Assembly: GCF_046630445.1 (NCBI RefSeq)
Contig: NC_092341.1
Location: 5,830,001-5,894,000, forward strand
Length of the DNA stretch: 64,000 nucleotides
Reading direction: 5' to 3'
Source: Rutidosis leptorrhynchoides
Taxonomy: Eukaryota; Streptophyta; Magnoliopsida; Asterales; Asteraceae
The notes under the pieces are model-generated. The model searched no databases and was not told the DNA's origin. It was given only the letters and a program-made list of their open reading frames with translations. Both the position numbers and the translations under genes were made by a program. Shown piece after piece: positions 26,744 through 39,463 of the stretch. Every line of letters starts with the position of its first letter. The first letter of the stretch is position 1.

Positions 26744-28444
26744 TTAAAAGCATGAACATGGTTTGCAACTGCAACAAATTGAACACTTGGGCCATGATGG
26801 GTTGCAGCTGCATTGGCAAGAAATTTTCGGACATTTGCAGCATTCTGAGGTACAAGATTTTTGTTGGCGACCCAAACAGAAGGTTGCCCGAGGACAGCGT
26901 GAGCCGCAGACTACTGTTTGGTCGCAGCAACCACAACAGCAGCAACAGCATATTATTGACCCAACCTTTTCACTATATAAACGAAATAATCAGAATAAAC
27001 AGGTATTCGTTGAAATGAAAGTAAGAAGTTATTAGATCGATATAGGGGAAATCTACCATAGATTCTTCCAGATGCTTCTAGGTTTACCATGACTCCCATT
27101 TCTGATCCAAGACAGACATAAAAAATGTCAACATACATTATCGTCCCTGAAGTTCTTGAGGGCTGGGTTGACCCATTTAGATATGAGATACATTTCTGAT
27201 TCAAACGGGTGAATTTGTGCTACCCAGACTTCATATTCTCTTTCGACCCAAGTCCCTTTTAAGCTAGTTATCTTAATTGAGCCCTTTTTGATCCATTTCC
27301 TTTTAAGCTAGTCTTTTTGTACCCATAACCCGGATTAACCCATTTAGAGACGACATAACCCCATGTGCTTCATTTAACCTTAACATAACCCTAGAAGAAG
27401 GAATAACATTATGGTTAAGAGAACCGCCTTCATGGCCCAATGGTTCCAGCCCAATACCTTGAGTATTGGGCACGGTAGAGGTCAAGGGTTTCCTGGCTAT
27501 GTAAAAAACTACGTAAAAAGTCTGTGAGGGAGGTTTTACCGACCCGTACGCAGAAGTTCGGCTCGATCCAGATGCCCGTATGGATTGATGGATCGGTTCC
27601 CTGTTATGCGGTTCGGATTCCCGCCCGACAGTGCGCGTGTATGTGGAAAATGACCCGGTGGGTGGTTTTCCATCCGCGTCAGCGATTCCAAACCAAGCTT
27701 TAAAAAAAAAAAAAAAAAAAAAAAATGGTGAAACAATCTTACATTGCTATGAGCGGATCTGGTGTAGCTTCAATGTAATCATCAAGCCTGTATGCATCAT
27801 TGAGTATTATTATTATTTAAGTCAACTGAAGAAAAAATTAGCCCCAGTTTTTACTATATACAATGAAATGACTTTGAATTGATGAAAGAGTGAAGAGTTA
27901 GCATACTCTTTGCAGCATCTTGATGCAAGTTCAAGCTCTGCTAGTGATTTGATCTCATCCTGTTTGCAAACATGATAGAAATTCATATCTACCATCATGT
28001 AATTGCTCATAAAAAATAAAAACATTTAAAATTTGATAATGTGCGCCTACACTGTTAAGATCATCTATCTTAAAAGTGAAGGATATAAGCTCGAACTAAA
28101 GGGCTAACAAAGTATATTAAAGGACAAGATACAAAAATAAAATACCACCAAAAGATTCAACAATAGATAGATGCCAAACTTGTCAAATGAAATCATCTAA
28201 AATTCGTTATTCAAAAATTTTAAGGATGAAGTACTCCGTAGTAATTAATGGTGGATTTATAATAATTTTATATAAAGAAAATAACCTGAAGCAAACCAAT
28301 CTCTCGTTCGAGGACTTGAACCTTAGCAAGTTGACGACGTCGTCCGTACAAATCAAGAAAAACAATTGAAGAAGAAGAAATGGAAGAAGGGGATGAAACT
28401 GGTGAAATTGAACATGAAGATGATTCATTTGAAGTCACACCCAT
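26744..28444 (-). CDS. AGG3: Class-C heterotrimeric G-protein gamma subunit (AGG3/GS3/DEP1 type), four exons
   Basis: Exons in reading order are 28444-28286, 27959-27907, 27787-27743 and 26972-26744, all with AG acceptors and GT donors and matching phases, giving 161 residues. G-gamma subunits pair with G-beta at the plasma membrane; class-C members in rice (GS3, DEP1) and Arabidopsis (AGG3) control organ and seed size. Seen here are a Ser-rich N-terminus (1-27), the gamma domain with D-L-Y-G-R-R-R and K-V-Q-V-L-E-R-E-I-G (about 31-51), then E-I-K-S-L and A-S-R-C-C-K-E (about 55-71) and T-P-D-P-L (about 79-83), and a terminal exon of 75 residues with about 24 Cys. The exon layout, with a split after C-C-K-E and before the tail, follows GS3. 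The first ATG after an in-frame stop was used. There is no CaaX box. The Cys tail is short compared with DEP1 or AGG3. A SINE sits in intron 3. Confidence 0.87.
27419..27724 (+). mobile_element. tRNA-derived SINE with A tail in intron 3 of the G-gamma gene
   Basis: Same family as 16982-17189, here full length with a 22-base A tail. The target site is ATGGTTAA on the left and ATGGTGAA on the right; the copy-A left site also reads ATGGTGAA, so the original duplication was ATGGTGAA. The SINE is antisense to the G-gamma gene and ends 18 bases from the exon 3 donor. Confidence 0.85.
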
Positions 28445-28770
28445 CACATCAAATCAAATCAAATCTACTGTCTATTGTTTATGTATGTATTAGTTATCTT
28501 TAAAAAAAAAAAAAAAATTGATATAGCCAGTAGAAGATTGAGGAAAGATATAGGTGGTTTAGTTTGGTCTGGTCGTCTCAAGGAATCTAAGTGAGTTTGT
28601 GTCAGAGTACGAACGACATTTTTTAGTGTAAAAAGGGGTTTGATTAGACGTAACAGAAGCTTTTGTTTGTTTCTTGTCATGTGCGTGATGCAGAGGCTCA
28701 CGTGCTTCCTTGTTGTCTTGTTCACCCATTTTTCAATCTGATGAAATCTACGATAACGGGCTACGGCTAT
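28445..28770. other. Upstream region of the G-gamma gene
   Basis: Read on the minus strand, this is the presumed leader and promoter. It has a CAAATCAAATC-type repeat right at the start of the leader and a 15-base A run (plus strand, near 28501-28516). No clear TATA box was fixed. Confidence 0.4.
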
Positions 28771-29624
28771 TTTTTTTCTTCTTTTTTTTAGCTAAAAAAA
28801 CAATAACATTAAGCATATCCGAAGATTAAACAAGTACACCCGTTACATGAAGAAATCCAAATTGAATCAACCAAGTACTCAAACAAAAGTAACCTATCAA
28901 CCGATCCCACAAACAGGGTGAAACAAACCGGTTACTAAGAAACTAACATGTATCAACATAAAAACAGGATAAATTAACAACCGAATGCACAAGTAAGTTA
29001 ACAGTAACAAACAACAAAACGAATAAGTTAATGCTATCCACCACGCCATAACAACAACAGAAACAAGAACGAACACAACAATCGTCAAACAACCGAGCCG
29101 TCAAAAGATAAGTCCAACCTGCGAAAAACCGAAACCAACCACGAATCTGCATCCAGATCTTCAACAGGGAGATCGTCGCCTGGACCAAACACATTAGAGC
29201 TACTGAAAAAGAAAGGACACCCACGCACACCCACATCATTAATATTCCACCAGCCACCACTCGGGCCTCCCAAGCACCATCACTTCCCCGACCACCAAAC
29301 TAACAGGCAACATCAGCCACCGGAGACCAACTGCCATAGTGGTCATCGCGAACAAGGTAGACGACCACCACAACAACCAACCAATAGGCAAAAAGGTCTG
29401 ATAATTTCGATAGCCACCTCTAGCGGGGAGGCAGACCATCGTGAACCACCGAACCAGACACAACCCCATGTAGAAATCAGGGAAGAGAGAAGTGAAAGAA
29501 GACTGGTGGCCACCACCAATAGGGTGGACCACCACCAGCCGCTGCCGGAAAAGAGGTGATCGAGAGATCCGCCGCAGGATAGTGAAAATAAAAGATGTCG
29601 AGATGGAGCCGGAGCCCTAGCAAC
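28771..29624 (-). mobile_element. Non-LTR-like repeat (LINE/SINE type), left part
   Basis: On the minus strand a GC-richer stretch begins near 29624 (GTTGCTAGGGCTCCGGC) and ends in TTGTTTTTTTAGCTAAAAA near 28785, as plant non-LTR element 3' ends do. Long open frames exist but have low-complexity W/L/V/G composition and no reverse transcriptase motif. It stops abruptly at the LTR of the chromovirus. The sequence beyond the far end of that insertion (43881-44038) has a similar character and may be its other half. Confidence 0.45.
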
Positions 29625-32600
29625 TGAAATGTCCCGTTCTTATTGATTAAAAACGTTCCATATTAATTGATTTCGTTGCGAGGTTTTGACCTCTATATGA
29701 GACGTTTTTCAAAGACTGCATTCATTTTTAAACAAACCATAACCTTTATTTCATCAATAAAGGTTTAAAAAGCTTTACGTAGATTATCAAATAATGATAA
29801 TCTAAAATATCCTGTTTACACACGACCATTACATAATGGTTTACAATACAAATATGTTACAACAAAATAAGTTTCTTGAATGCAGTTTTTACACAATATC
29901 ATACAAGCATGGACTCCAAATCTTGTCCTTATTTAAGTATGCGACAGCGGAAGCTCTTAATAATCACCTGAGAATAAACATGCTTAAAACGTCAACAAAA
30001 ATGTTGGTGAGTTATAGGTTTAACCTATATATATCAAATCGTAACAATGGACCACAAGATTTCATATTTCAATACACATCCCATACATAGAGATAAAAAT
30101 CATTCATATGGTGAACACCTGGTAACCGACAATAACAAGATGCATATATAAGAATATCCCCATCATTCCGGGACACCCTTCGGATATGATATAAATTTCG
30201 AAGTACTAAAGCATCCGGTACTTTGGATGGGGTTTGTTAGGCCCAATAGATCTATCTTTAGGATTCGCGTCAATTAGGGTGTCTGTTCCCTAATTCTTAG
30301 ATTACCAGACTTAATAAAAAGGGGCATATTCGATTTCGATAATTCAACCATAGAATGTAGTTTCACGTACTTGTGTCTATTTTGTAAATCATTTATAAAA
30401 CCTGCATGTATTCTCATCCCAAAAATATTAGATTTTAAAAGTGGGACTATAACTCACTTTCACAGATTTTTACTTCGTCGGGAAGTAAGACTTGGCCACT
30501 GGTTGATTCACGAACCTATAACAATATATACATATATATCAAAGTATGTTCAAAATATATTTACAACACTTTTAATAAATTTTGATGTTTTAAGTTTATT
30601 AAGTCAGCTGTCCTCGTTAGTAACCTACAACTAGTTGTCCACAGTTAGATGTACAGAAATAAATCGATAAATATTATCTTGAATCAATCCACGACCCAGT
30701 GTATACGTATCTCAGTATTGATCACAACTCAAACTATATATATTTTGGAATCAACCTCAACCCTGTATAGCTAACTCCAACATTCACATATAGAGTGTCT
30801 ATGGTTGTTCCGAAATATATATAGATGTGTCGACATGATAGGTCGAAACATTGTATACGTGTCTATGGTATCTCAAGATTACATAATATATAATACAAGT
30901 TGATTAAGTTATGGTTGGAATAGATTTGTTACCAATTTTCACGTAGCTAAAATGAGAAAAATTATCCAATCTTGTTTTACCCATAACTTCTTCATTTTAA
31001 ATCCGTTTTGAGTGAATCAAATTGCTATGGTTTCATATTGAACTCTATTTTATGAATCTAAACAAAAAAAGTATAGGTTTCTAGTCGGAAAAATAAGTTA
31101 CAAGTCGTTTTTGTAAAGGTAGTCATTTCAGTCGAAAGAACGACGTCTAGATGACCATTTTAGAAAACATACTTCCACTTTGAGTTTAACCATAATTTTT
31201 GGATATAGTTTCATGTTCATAATAAAAATCATTTTCTCAGAATAACAACTTTTAAATCAAAGTTTATCATAGTTTTTAATTAACTAACCCAAAACAGCCC
31301 GCGGTGTTACTACGACGGCGTAAATCCGGTTTTACGGTGTTTTTCGTGTTTCCAGGTTTTAAATCATTAAGTTAGCATATCATATAGATATAGAACATGT
31401 GTTTAGTTGATTTTAAAAGTCAAGTTAGAAGGATTAACTTTTGTTTGCGAACAAGTTTAGAATTAACTAAACTATGTTCTAGTGATTACAAGTTTAAACC
31501 TTCGAATAAGATAGCTTTATATGTATGAATTGAATGATGTTATGAACATCATTACTACCTTAAGTTCCTTGGATGAACCTACTGGAAAAGAGAAAAATGG
31601 ATCTAGCTTCAATGGATCCTTGGATGGCTCAAAGTTCTTGAAGCAAAATCATGACACGAAAACAAGTTCAAGTAAGATCATCACTTGAAATAAGATTGTT
31701 ATAGTTATAGAAATTGAACCAAAGTTTGAATATGATTATTACCTTGTATTAGAATGATAACCTACTGTAAGAAACAAAGATTTCTTGAGGTTGGATGATC
31801 ACCTTACAAGATTGGAAGTGAGCTAGCAAACTTGAAAGTATTCTTGATTTTATGAAACTAGAACTTTTGGAATTTATGAAGAACACTTAGAACTTGAAGA
31901 TAGAACTTGAGAGAGTTCAATTAGATGAAGAAAATTGAAGAATGAAAGTGTTTGTAGGTGTTTTTGGTCGTTGGTGTATGGATTAGATATAAAGGATATG
32001 AAATTTTGTTTTCATGTAAATAAGTCATGAATGATTACTCATATTTTTGTAATCTTATGAGATATTTCATGCTAGTTGCCAAATGATGGTTCCCACATGT
32101 GTTAGGTGACTCACATGGGCTGCTAAGAGCTGATCATTGGAGTGTATATACCAATAGTACATACATCTAAAAGCTGTGTATTGTACGAGTACGAATACGG
32201 GTGCATACGAGTAGAATTGTTGATGAAACTGAACGAGAATGTAATTGTAAGCATTTTTGTTAAGTAGAAGTATTTTGATAAGTGTATTGAAGTCTTTCAA
32301 AAGTGTATAAATACATATTAAAACACTACATGTATATACATTTTAACTGAGTCGTTAAGTCATCGTTAGTCGTTACATGTAAGTGTTGTTTTGAAACCTT
32401 TAGGTTAACGATCTTGTTAAATGTTGTTAACCCAATGTTTATAATAACAAAAGAGATTTTAAATTATTATATTATCATGATATTATGATGTACGAATATC
32501 TCTTAATATGATATATATACATTAAATGTCGTTACAACGATAAACGTTACATATATGTCTCGTTTCAAAATCATTAAGTTAGTAGTCTTGTTTTTACATT

Positions 32601-32876
32601 TGTAGTTCATTGTTAATATAATTAATGATATGTTTACTTATCATAATATCATGTTAACTATATATATAACCATATATATGTCATCATATAGTTTTTTTAC
32701 AAGTTTTAACGTTCGTGAATCACCGGTCAACTTGGGTGGTCAATTGTCTATATGAAACCTATTTCAATTAATCAAGTCTTAACAAGTTTGATTGCTTAAC
32801 ATGTTGGAAACATTTAATCATGTAAACATCAATCTCAATTAATATATATAAACATGGAAAAGTTCGGGTCACTACA
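29625..32876 (-). repeat. 3' LTR of element 2
   Basis: In element sense starts TGTAGTGACCCG and ends GGGACATTTCA. Open frames inside it repeat exactly in the other LTR and have no coding character. Confidence 0.93.
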
Positions 32877-32911
32877 GTACCTACCCGTTAAATAAATTTC
32901 GTCCCGAAATT

Positions 32912-35900
32912 TTAAGCTGTTGAAGGTGTTGACGAATCTTCTGGAAATAGATGCGGGTATTTCTTCTTCATCTGATCTTCACGCTCCCAGGTGAACTCGG
33001 GTCCTCTACGAGCATTCCATCGAACCTTAACAATTGGTATCTTGTTTTGCTTAAGTCTTTTAACCTCACGATCCATTATTTCGACGGGTTCTTCGATGAA
33101 TTGGAGTTTTTCGTTGATTTGGATTTCATCTAACGGAATAGTGAGATCTTCTTTAGCAAAACATTTCTTCAAATTCGAGACGTGGAAAGTGTTATGTACA
33201 GCCGCGAGTTGTTGAGGTAACTCAAGTCGGTAAGCTACTGGTCCGACACGGTCAATAATCTTGAATGGTCCAATATACCTTGGATTTAATTTCCCTCGTT
33301 TACCAAATCGAACAACGCCTTTCCAAGGTGAAACTTTAAGCATGACCATCTCTCCAATTTCAAATTCTATATCTTTTCTTTTAATGTCAGCGTAGCTCTT
33401 TTGTCGACTTTGGGCGGTTTTCAACCGTTGTTGAATTTGGATGATCTTCTCGGTAGTTTCTTGTATAATCTCCGGACCCGTAATCTGTCTATCCCCCACC
33501 TCACTCCAACAAATCGGAGACCTGCACTTTCTACCATAAAGTGCTTCAAAAGGCGCCATCTCAATGCTTGAATGGTAGCTGTTGTTGTAGGAAAATTCTG
33601 CTAACGGTAGATGTCGATCCCAACTGTTTCCGAAATCAATAACACATGCTCGTAGCATGTCTTCAAGCGTTTGTATCGTCCTTTCGCTCTGCCCATCAGT
33701 TTGTGGATGATAGGCAGTACTCATGTCTAGACGAGTTCCTAATGCTTGCTGTAATGTCTGCCAGAATCTTGAAATAAATCTGCCATCCCTATCAGAGATA
33801 ATAGAGATTGGTATTCCATGTCTGGAGACGACTTCCTTCAAATACAGTCGTGCTAACTTCTCCATCTTGTCATCTTCTCTTATTGGTAGGAAGTGTGCTG
33901 ATTTGGTGAGACGATCAACTATTACCCAAATAGTATCAAAACCACTTGCAGTCCTTGGCAATTTAGTGATGAAATCCATGGTAATGTTTTCCCATTTCCA
34001 TTCCGGGATTTCGGGTTGTTGAAGTAGACCTGATGGTTTCTGATGCTCAGCTTTGACCTTAGAACACGTCAAACATTCTCCTACGTATTTAGCAACATCG
34101 GCTTTCATACCCGGCCACCAAAAATGTTTCTTGAGATCCTTGTACATCTTCCCCGTTCCAGGATGTATTGAGTATCTGGTTTTATGAGCTTCTCTAAGTA
34201 CCATTTCTCTCATATCTCCAAATTTTGGTACCCAAATCCTTTCAGCCCTATACCGGGTTCCGTCTTCCCGAATATTAAGATGCTTCTCCGATCCTTTGGG
34301 TATTTCATCCTTTAAATTTCCCTCTTTTAAAACTCCTTGTTGCGCCTCCTTTATTTGAGTAGTAATGTTATTATGAATCATTATATTCATAGATTTTACT
34401 CGAATGGGTTCTCTATCCTTCCTGCTCAAGGCATCGGCTACCACATTTGCCTTCCCCGGGTGGTAACGAATCTCAAAATCGTAATCATTCAATAATTCAA
34501 TCCACCTACGCTGCCTCATATTCAGTTGTTTCTGATTAAATATGTGTTGAAGACTTTTGTGGTCGGTATATATAATACTTTTGACCCCATATAAGTAGTG
34601 CCTCCAAGTCTTTAATGCAAAAACAACCGCGCCTAATTCCAAATCATGCGTCGTATAATTTTGTTCGTGAATCTTCAATTGTCTAGACGCATAAGCAATC
34701 ACCTTCGTTCGTTGCATTAATACACAACCGAGACCTTGCTTTGATGCGTCACAATAAATCACAAAATCATCATTCCCTTCAGGCAATGACAATATAGGTG
34801 CCGTAGTTAGCTTTTTCTTCAATAACTGAAACGCTTTCTCTTGTTCATCATTCCATTCAAATTTCTTCCCTTTATGCGTTAATGCAGTCAAGGGTTTTGC
34901 TATTCTAGAAAAGTCTTGGATGAACCTTCTGTAGTAACCAGCTAGTCCTAAAAACTGGCGTATGTGTTTCGGAGTTTTCGGGGTTTCCCACTTTTCAACA
35001 GTTTCTATCTTTGCCGGATCCACCTTAATACCTTCTTTGTTCACTATGTGACCGAGGAATTGAACTTCTTCCAACCAAAATGCACACTTTGAAAACTTAG
35101 CGTACAATTCTTCCTTCCTCAATACTTCTAACACCTTTCTCAAATGTTCACCGTGTTCTTGGTCATTCTTTGAGTAAATAAGTATGTCATCAATGAAAAC
35201 AATGACAAACTTGTCAAGGTATGGTCCACACACTCGGTTCATAAGGTCCATGAACACAGCTGGTGCATTAGTTAAACCAAACGGCATGACCATAAACTCG
35301 TAATGACCGTAACGTGTTCTGAAAGCAGTCTTTGGAATATCATCTTCTTTCACCCGCATTTGATGATACCCGGAACGTAAGTCAATCTTTGAATAAACAG
35401 ACGAGCCTTGTAGTTGATCAAATAAGTCGTCGATTCTCGGTATTGGGTAGCGGTTCTTGATGGTAAGTTTGTTCAACTCTCGGTAGTCGATACACAACCT
35501 GAATGTACCATCTTTCTTCTTGACAAACAAAACAGGAGCTCCCCACGGTGATGTGCTTGGTCGAATGAAACCACGCTCTAAAAGTTCTTGTAATTGGCTT
35601 TGCAGTTCTTTCATCTCGCTGGGTGCGAGTCTGTAAGGAGCACGAGCTATTGGTGCAGCTCCTGGTACAAGATCTATTTGAAATTCAACGGATCGATGTG
35701 GGGGTAATCCCGGTAATTCTTTCGGAAATACATCGGGAAATTCTTTTGCAATGGGAACATCATTGATGCTCTTTTCTTCAGTTTGTACTTTCTCGACGTG
35801 TGCTAGAACAGCATAGCAACCTTTTCTTATTAGTTTTTGTGCCTTCAAATTACTAATAAGATGTAGCTTCGTGTTGCCCTTTTCTCCGTACACCATTAAG

Positions 35901-37513
35901 GGTTTTCCTTTTTCTCGTATAATGCGAATTGCATTTTTGTAACAAACGATCTCCGCTTTCACTTCTTTCAACCAGTCCATACCGATTATCACATCAAAAC
36001 TCCCTAACTCTACTGGTATCAAATCAATCTTAAATGTTTCGCTAACCAGTTTAATTTCTCGATTCCGACATATATTATCTGCTGAAATTAATTTACCATT
36101 TGCTAATTCGAGTAAAAATTTACTATCCAAAGGCGTCAATGGACAACTTAATTTAGCACAAAAATCTCTACTCATATAGCTTCTATCCGCACCCGAATCA
36201 AATAAAACGTAAGCAGATTTATTGTCAATAAGAAACGTACCCGTAACAAGCTCCGGGTCTTCCTGTGCCTCTACCGCATTAATATTGAAAACTCTTCCAC
36301 GGCCTTGTCCATTCGTGTTCTCCTGGTTCGGGCAATTTCTAATAATGTGGCCTGGTTTTCCACATTTATAACAAACTACATTGGCATAACTTGCTCCGAC
36401 ACTACTTGCTCCGCCATTACTCGTTCCGACACCATTTGTTCCTTTCGTTCTATTAACCCCTGGTCCGTAGACCTCACACTTCGCCGCGCTATGACCATTT
36501 CTTTTACACTTGTTGCAAAATTTGGTGCAGAACCCCGAGTGATTCTTTTCACACCTTTGGCATAGTTGCTTCTGATTGTTGTTGTTGTTGCGGTTATTAT
36601 TGTTGTTGGGATGATTGTTGTAGTTGCTGTTGTTGTTGTTGTTGGGCCATTTGTTGTAGTTGCGATTGATGTTGCGATTGTTGGGATAATTGTTGCGATT
36701 ATTGTTGTAATTGCTGTTGTTGTTGTATTGGTGATTCTTATCACCGTTTTCCGACCACTTTCTTTTTACTTGCTTCACATTGGCCTCTTCAGCAGTCTGT
36801 TCTTTAATTCTTTCTTCAATCTGGTTCACTAGTTTGTGAGCCATTCTACATGCCTGTTGTATGGAGGCGGGCTCGTGTGAACTTATATCTTCTTGGATTC
36901 TTTCCGGTAATCCTTTCACAAACGCGTCGATCTTCTCTTCCTCATCTTCGAATGCTCCCGGACACAATAGGCACAATTCTGTGAATCGTCTTTCGTACGT
37001 GGTAATATCAAATCCTTGGGTTCGTAACCCTCTAAGTTCTGTCTTGAGCTTATTGACCTCGGTTCTGGGACGGTACTTCTCGTTCATCAAGTGCTTGAAT
37101 GCTGACCACGGTAGTGCGTACGCATCATCTTGTCCCACTTGCTCTAGATAGGTATTCCACCATGTTAACGCAGAACCTGTGAAGGTATGCGTAGCGTACT
37201 TCACTTTGTCCTCTTCAGTACACTTACTTATGGCAAACACCGATTCAACCTTCTCGGTCCACCGTTTCAATCCGATCGGTCCTTCGGTTCCATCAAATTC
37301 CAAAGGTTTGCAGGCAGTGAATTCTTTATAGGTGCATCCTACACGATTTCCTGTACTGCTAGATCCAAGGTTATTGTTGGTATGTAGCGCAGCCTGTACT
37401 GCGGCTATGTTTGAAGCTAGAAAAGTACGGAATTCCTCTTCATTCATATTCACGGTGTGTCGAGTAGTCGGTGCCATTTCCTTCAAAATAGTTAAATGGA
37501 ACAAGTTAATCAT
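32912..37513 (-). CDS. gag-pol polyprotein of element 2 (1533 residues)
   Basis: One unbroken frame with parts in chromovirus order: retrotransposon gag (about 60-240, with T-W-W-N-T-Y), a long Asn-rich stretch (about 260-315), two zinc knuckles (about 320-395, including C-Y-K-C-G-K-P-G-H), aspartic protease (F-D-S-G-A-D), reverse transcriptase (V-F-I-D-D-I-L), RNase H (Y-C-D-A-S-K), integrase with HHCC zinc finger and D-F-I-T-K-L-P, and a C-terminal chromodomain-like end (K-V-R-W-N and F-T-W-E). The integrase-before-chromodomain order and the wording of the motifs fit the Tekay clade of Ty3/Gypsy. It looks whole. Confidence 0.95.
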   Translation of the reverse strand: MINLFHLTILKEMAPTTRHTVNMNEEEFRTFLASNIAAVQAALHTNNNLGSSSTGNRVGCTYKEFTACKPLEFDGTEGPIGLKRWTEKVESVFAISKCTEEDKVKYATHTFTGSALTWWNTYLEQVGQDDAYALPWSAFKHLMNEKYRPRTEVNKLKTELRGLRTQGFDITTYERRFTELCLLCPGAFEDEEEKIDAFVKGLPERIQEDISSHEPASIQQACRMAHKLVNQIEERIKEQTAEEANVKQVKRKWSENGDKNHQYNNNSNYNNNRNNYPNNRNINRNYNKWPNNNNNSNYNNHPNNNNNRNNNNNQKQLCQRCEKNHSGFCTKFCNKCKRNGHSAAKCEVYGPGVNRTKGTNGVGTSNGGASSVGASYANVVCYKCGKPGHIIRNCPNQENTNGQGRGRVFNINAVEAQEDPELVTGTFLIDNKSAYVLFDSGADRSYMSRDFCAKLSCPLTPLDSKFLLELANGKLISADNICRNREIKLVSETFKIDLIPVELGSFDVIIGMDWLKEVKAEIVCYKNAIRIIREKGKPLMVYGEKGNTKLHLISNLKAQKLIRKGCYAVLAHVEKVQTEEKSINDVPIAKEFPDVFPKELPGLPPHRSVEFQIDLVPGAAPIARAPYRLAPSEMKELQSQLQELLERGFIRPSTSPWGAPVLFVKKKDGTFRLCIDYRELNKLTIKNRYPIPRIDDLFDQLQGSSVYSKIDLRSGYHQMRVKEDDIPKTAFRTRYGHYEFMVMPFGLTNAPAVFMDLMNRVCGPYLDKFVIVFIDDILIYSKNDQEHGEHLRKVLEVLRKEELYAKFSKCAFWLEEVQFLGHIVNKEGIKVDPAKIETVEKWETPKTPKHIRQFLGLAGYYRRFIQDFSRIAKPLTALTHKGKKFEWNDEQEKAFQLLKKKLTTAPILSLPEGNDDFVIYCDASKQGLGCVLMQRTKVIAYASRQLKIHEQNYTTHDLELGAVVFALKTWRHYLYGVKSIIYTDHKSLQHIFNQKQLNMRQRRWIELLNDYDFEIRYHPGKANVVADALSRKDREPIRVKSMNIMIHNNITTQIKEAQQGVLKEGNLKDEIPKGSEKHLNIREDGTRYRAERIWVPKFGDMREMVLREAHKTRYSIHPGTGKMYKDLKKHFWWPGMKADVAKYVGECLTCSKVKAEHQKPSGLLQQPEIPEWKWENITMDFITKLPRTASGFDTIWVIVDRLTKSAHFLPIREDDKMEKLARLYLKEVVSRHGIPISIISDRDGRFISRFWQTLQQALGTRLDMSTAYHPQTDGQSERTIQTLEDMLRACVIDFGNSWDRHLPLAEFSYNNSYHSSIEMAPFEALYGRKCRSPICWSEVGDRQITGPEIIQETTEKIIQIQQRLKTAQSRQKSYADIKRKDIEFEIGEMVMLKVSPWKGVVRFGKRGKLNPRYIGPFKIIDRVGPVAYRLELPQQLAAVHNTFHVSNLKKCFAKEDLTIPLDEIQINEKLQFIEEPVEIMDREVKRLKQNKIPIVKVRWNARRGPEFTWEREDQMKKKYPHLFPEDSSTPSTA

Positions 37514-37818
37514 ACAGAATATTAAGAGTAGTTAATAGTATTTCGTAGCATAATATGAACTCATTTATAAAAGCTTTTTCTTCATATTAGCGTTTTATAA
37601 GTTTAAATTCGGGTAGTACCTACCCGTTAAGTTCATACTTAGTAGCTAATATACAATTCAACTACTACAATTCTATATGAAAAACTGATTATAATAATAT
37701 TTCGCGTTCAAACTTTTATACAATATTTTACAAACTTACAATACCGCTTATTTTACATAAAGCATGAAATATAGCACACAATAACTTTGATACAAGATAG
37801 TTGTGAAGACAATTCTAG

Positions 37819-38502
37819 CTAGTACACAAGTCGTTCAGCAAAGGCAATAAAGACACGTAATTCATACGTCCAGAAACAAGTCATGCATTCTGGTTTTACT
37901 AGGACTACTTCCCATCCTTGGTCTTGTGCAACATAACCGTTATGGCCGTTGATAAGACAGCGTGTTGTAACGTCATCAAAGGGACGAGGGTTACGTAATG
38001 TCCAACAGTCCCGTAATAATCTAAAAACCTCATTTCTTACCCCAATTACCGAATCCGTCACTTGTGAAAACGTTTTGTTTAATAGTTGTAGCCCGATGTT
38101 CTTGTTCTCACTTTGGTGAGAAGCGAACATTACTAATCCGTAAGCATAACATGCTTCTTTATGTTGCATGTTAGCCGCTTTTTCTAAATCACGAAGTCCA
38201 ATATTCGGATATATTGAGTCAAAATAATTTCTTAACCCGTTGCGTAAAATAGCATTTGGGTTCCCCGCAATATATGCGTCAAAGTAAACACATCGTAACT
38301 TATGGGTTTCCCAATGTGATATCCCCCATCTTTCAAACGAAAGTCTCTTATAAACCAAGACATTCTTGGAACGTTCTTCGAATGTCTTACAAACTGATCT
38401 CGCCTTAAATAGTTGTGCCGAAGAATTCTGGCCGACTCTAGACAAGATTTCATCAATCATGTCTCCGGGTAGGTCTCTTAAAATATTGGGTTGTCTATCC
38501 AT
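37819..38502 (-). CDS. F-box ORF carried by element 2
   Basis: A 227-residue frame lies between the 5' LTR and gag-pol, on the same strand. Residues about 8-55 form an F-box (L-R-D-L-P-G-D-M-I-D-E-I-L-S-R-V, then S-V-C-K-T-F). About 108-145 (H-K-E-A-C-Y-A-Y-G-L) resembles the Sel1-like stretch that follows the F-box in the plant At2g35280/At1g67340 group. F-box proteins link substrates to SKP1-cullin1-RBX1 ligases. The likely origin is a captured host gene or a piece of one. Its presence in the element's coding strand, uninterrupted, suggests that it moves with the element. Whether it is translated is unknown. Confidence 0.8.
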   Translation of the reverse strand: MDRQPNILRDLPGDMIDEILSRVGQNSSAQLFKARSVCKTFEERSKNVLVYKRLSFERWGISHWETHKLRCVYFDAYIAGNPNAILRNGLRNYFDSIYPNIGLRDLEKAANMQHKEACYAYGLVMFASHQSENKNIGLQLLNKTFSQVTDSVIGVRNEVFRLLRDCWTLRNPRPFDDVTTRCLINGHNGYVAQDQGWEVVLVKPECMTCFWTYELRVFIAFAERLVY

Positions 38503-38639
38503 TTTGTGTTTTTAAACTGTAAAATAGACAAGAGTTAGATTCATAAAAAAAATACTTATTAATACAAGCAATTTTTACATATATCATAAAGCATAAGAAC
38601 ACTATATTCCATATATTACACCACACGAATACAACTATC

Positions 38640-39254
38640 TTATTCCGACTCGCTCGTTTCTTCTTCTTCGGTTTTGGTTCGTTTTGCCAAGTTTCTAGGG
38701 ATATATGATGTTCCCCTAATACGAGCCGTCGTTGTCCACATTGGTTTAGAAAAACCTGGTGGTTTAGAGGTTCCCGGGTCATTGTTACAACTTAAGGACT
38801 TCGGGGGTTGACGATACATATAAAGTTCATCGGGGTTGGAATTATATTTCTCTATTTTTATGCCCTTTCCCTTATTATTTTCTTTTGCCTTTTTAAATTC
38901 AGTTGGGGTAATTTCTATAACATCATCGGAATTCTCGTCGGAATCCGATTCATCGGAGAATTGGTAATCCTCCCAATATTTTGCTTCCTTGGCGGAAACA
39001 CCATTGACCATAATTAACTTTGGTCGGTTGGTTGAGGATTTTCTTTTACTTAACCGTTTTATTATTTCCCCCACCGGTTCTATTTCTTCATCCGGTTCCG
39101 ATTCTTCTTCCGGTTTCGATTCTTCTTCCGGTTCCGACTCTTCTTCCGGTTCCTCTTCGGGAACTTGTGAATCAGTCCACAAATCATTCCAATTTACATT
39201 TGACTCTTCATTATTATTAGTTGAGTCAATGGGACTTGTTCTAGAGGTAGACAT
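38640..39254 (-). CDS. Acidic repeat ORF carried by element 2
   Basis: A 204-residue frame, first after the primer binding site. Residues about 30-62 consist of short E-E-E-S-E-P-type repeats. A second acidic patch follows at about 98-112 (S-D-E-S-D-S-D-E-N-S-D-D), then a Lys-rich segment and a Pro-rich C-terminal half. No known domain was recognised. The strong charge bias suggests a disordered, perhaps nuclear or chromatin-associated protein, but that is inference only. Its place before the F-box ORF makes a two-ORF leader cassette ahead of gag-pol. Confidence 0.65.
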   Translation of the reverse strand: MSTSRTSPIDSTNNNEESNVNWNDLWTDSQVPEEEPEEESEPEEESKPEEESEPDEEIEPVGEIIKRLSKRKSSTNRPKLIMVNGVSAKEAKYWEDYQFSDESDSDENSDDVIEITPTEFKKAKENNKGKGIKIEKYNSNPDELYMYRQPPKSLSCNNDPGTSKPPGFSKPMWTTTARIRGTSYIPRNLAKRTKTEEEETSESE

Positions 39255-39439
39255 CTATCACATAATATCAAACACGTTAAGAGATTAATATATCACATAA
39301 TATTCATATGTTAAAAATATATAGTTTCCAACAAAAATGTTAAGCAATCATTTTTAAAGAAAACACGGTCGAAGTCCAGACTCACTAATGCATCCTAACA
39401 AACTCGATAAGACACACTAATGCAAATTTTCTGGTTCTC

Positions 39440-39461
39440 TAAGACCAACGCTCGGATACCA
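39440..39461 (-). other. Primer binding site of element 2
   Basis: On the minus strand TGGTATCCGAGCGTTGGTC begins directly after the 5' LTR and is followed by TTAGAGAACC. It is the same type as in elements 1 and 3. Confidence 0.8.
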
Positions 39462-39463
39462 AC

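Noticed and set aside
27739-27741. TAA right after exon 3 of the G-gamma gene, as an early stop giving a tail-less protein
   Set aside because: The stop overlaps a good GTAAGA donor. Splicing at 27743 joins in phase to an acceptor at 26973 that opens the Cys-rich exon.
28943-29535. Minus-strand frames of about 100 codons in the non-LTR-like repeat
   Set aside because: Several overlapping frames with W/L/V/G-biased composition and no recognisable domain. Not supported as genes.
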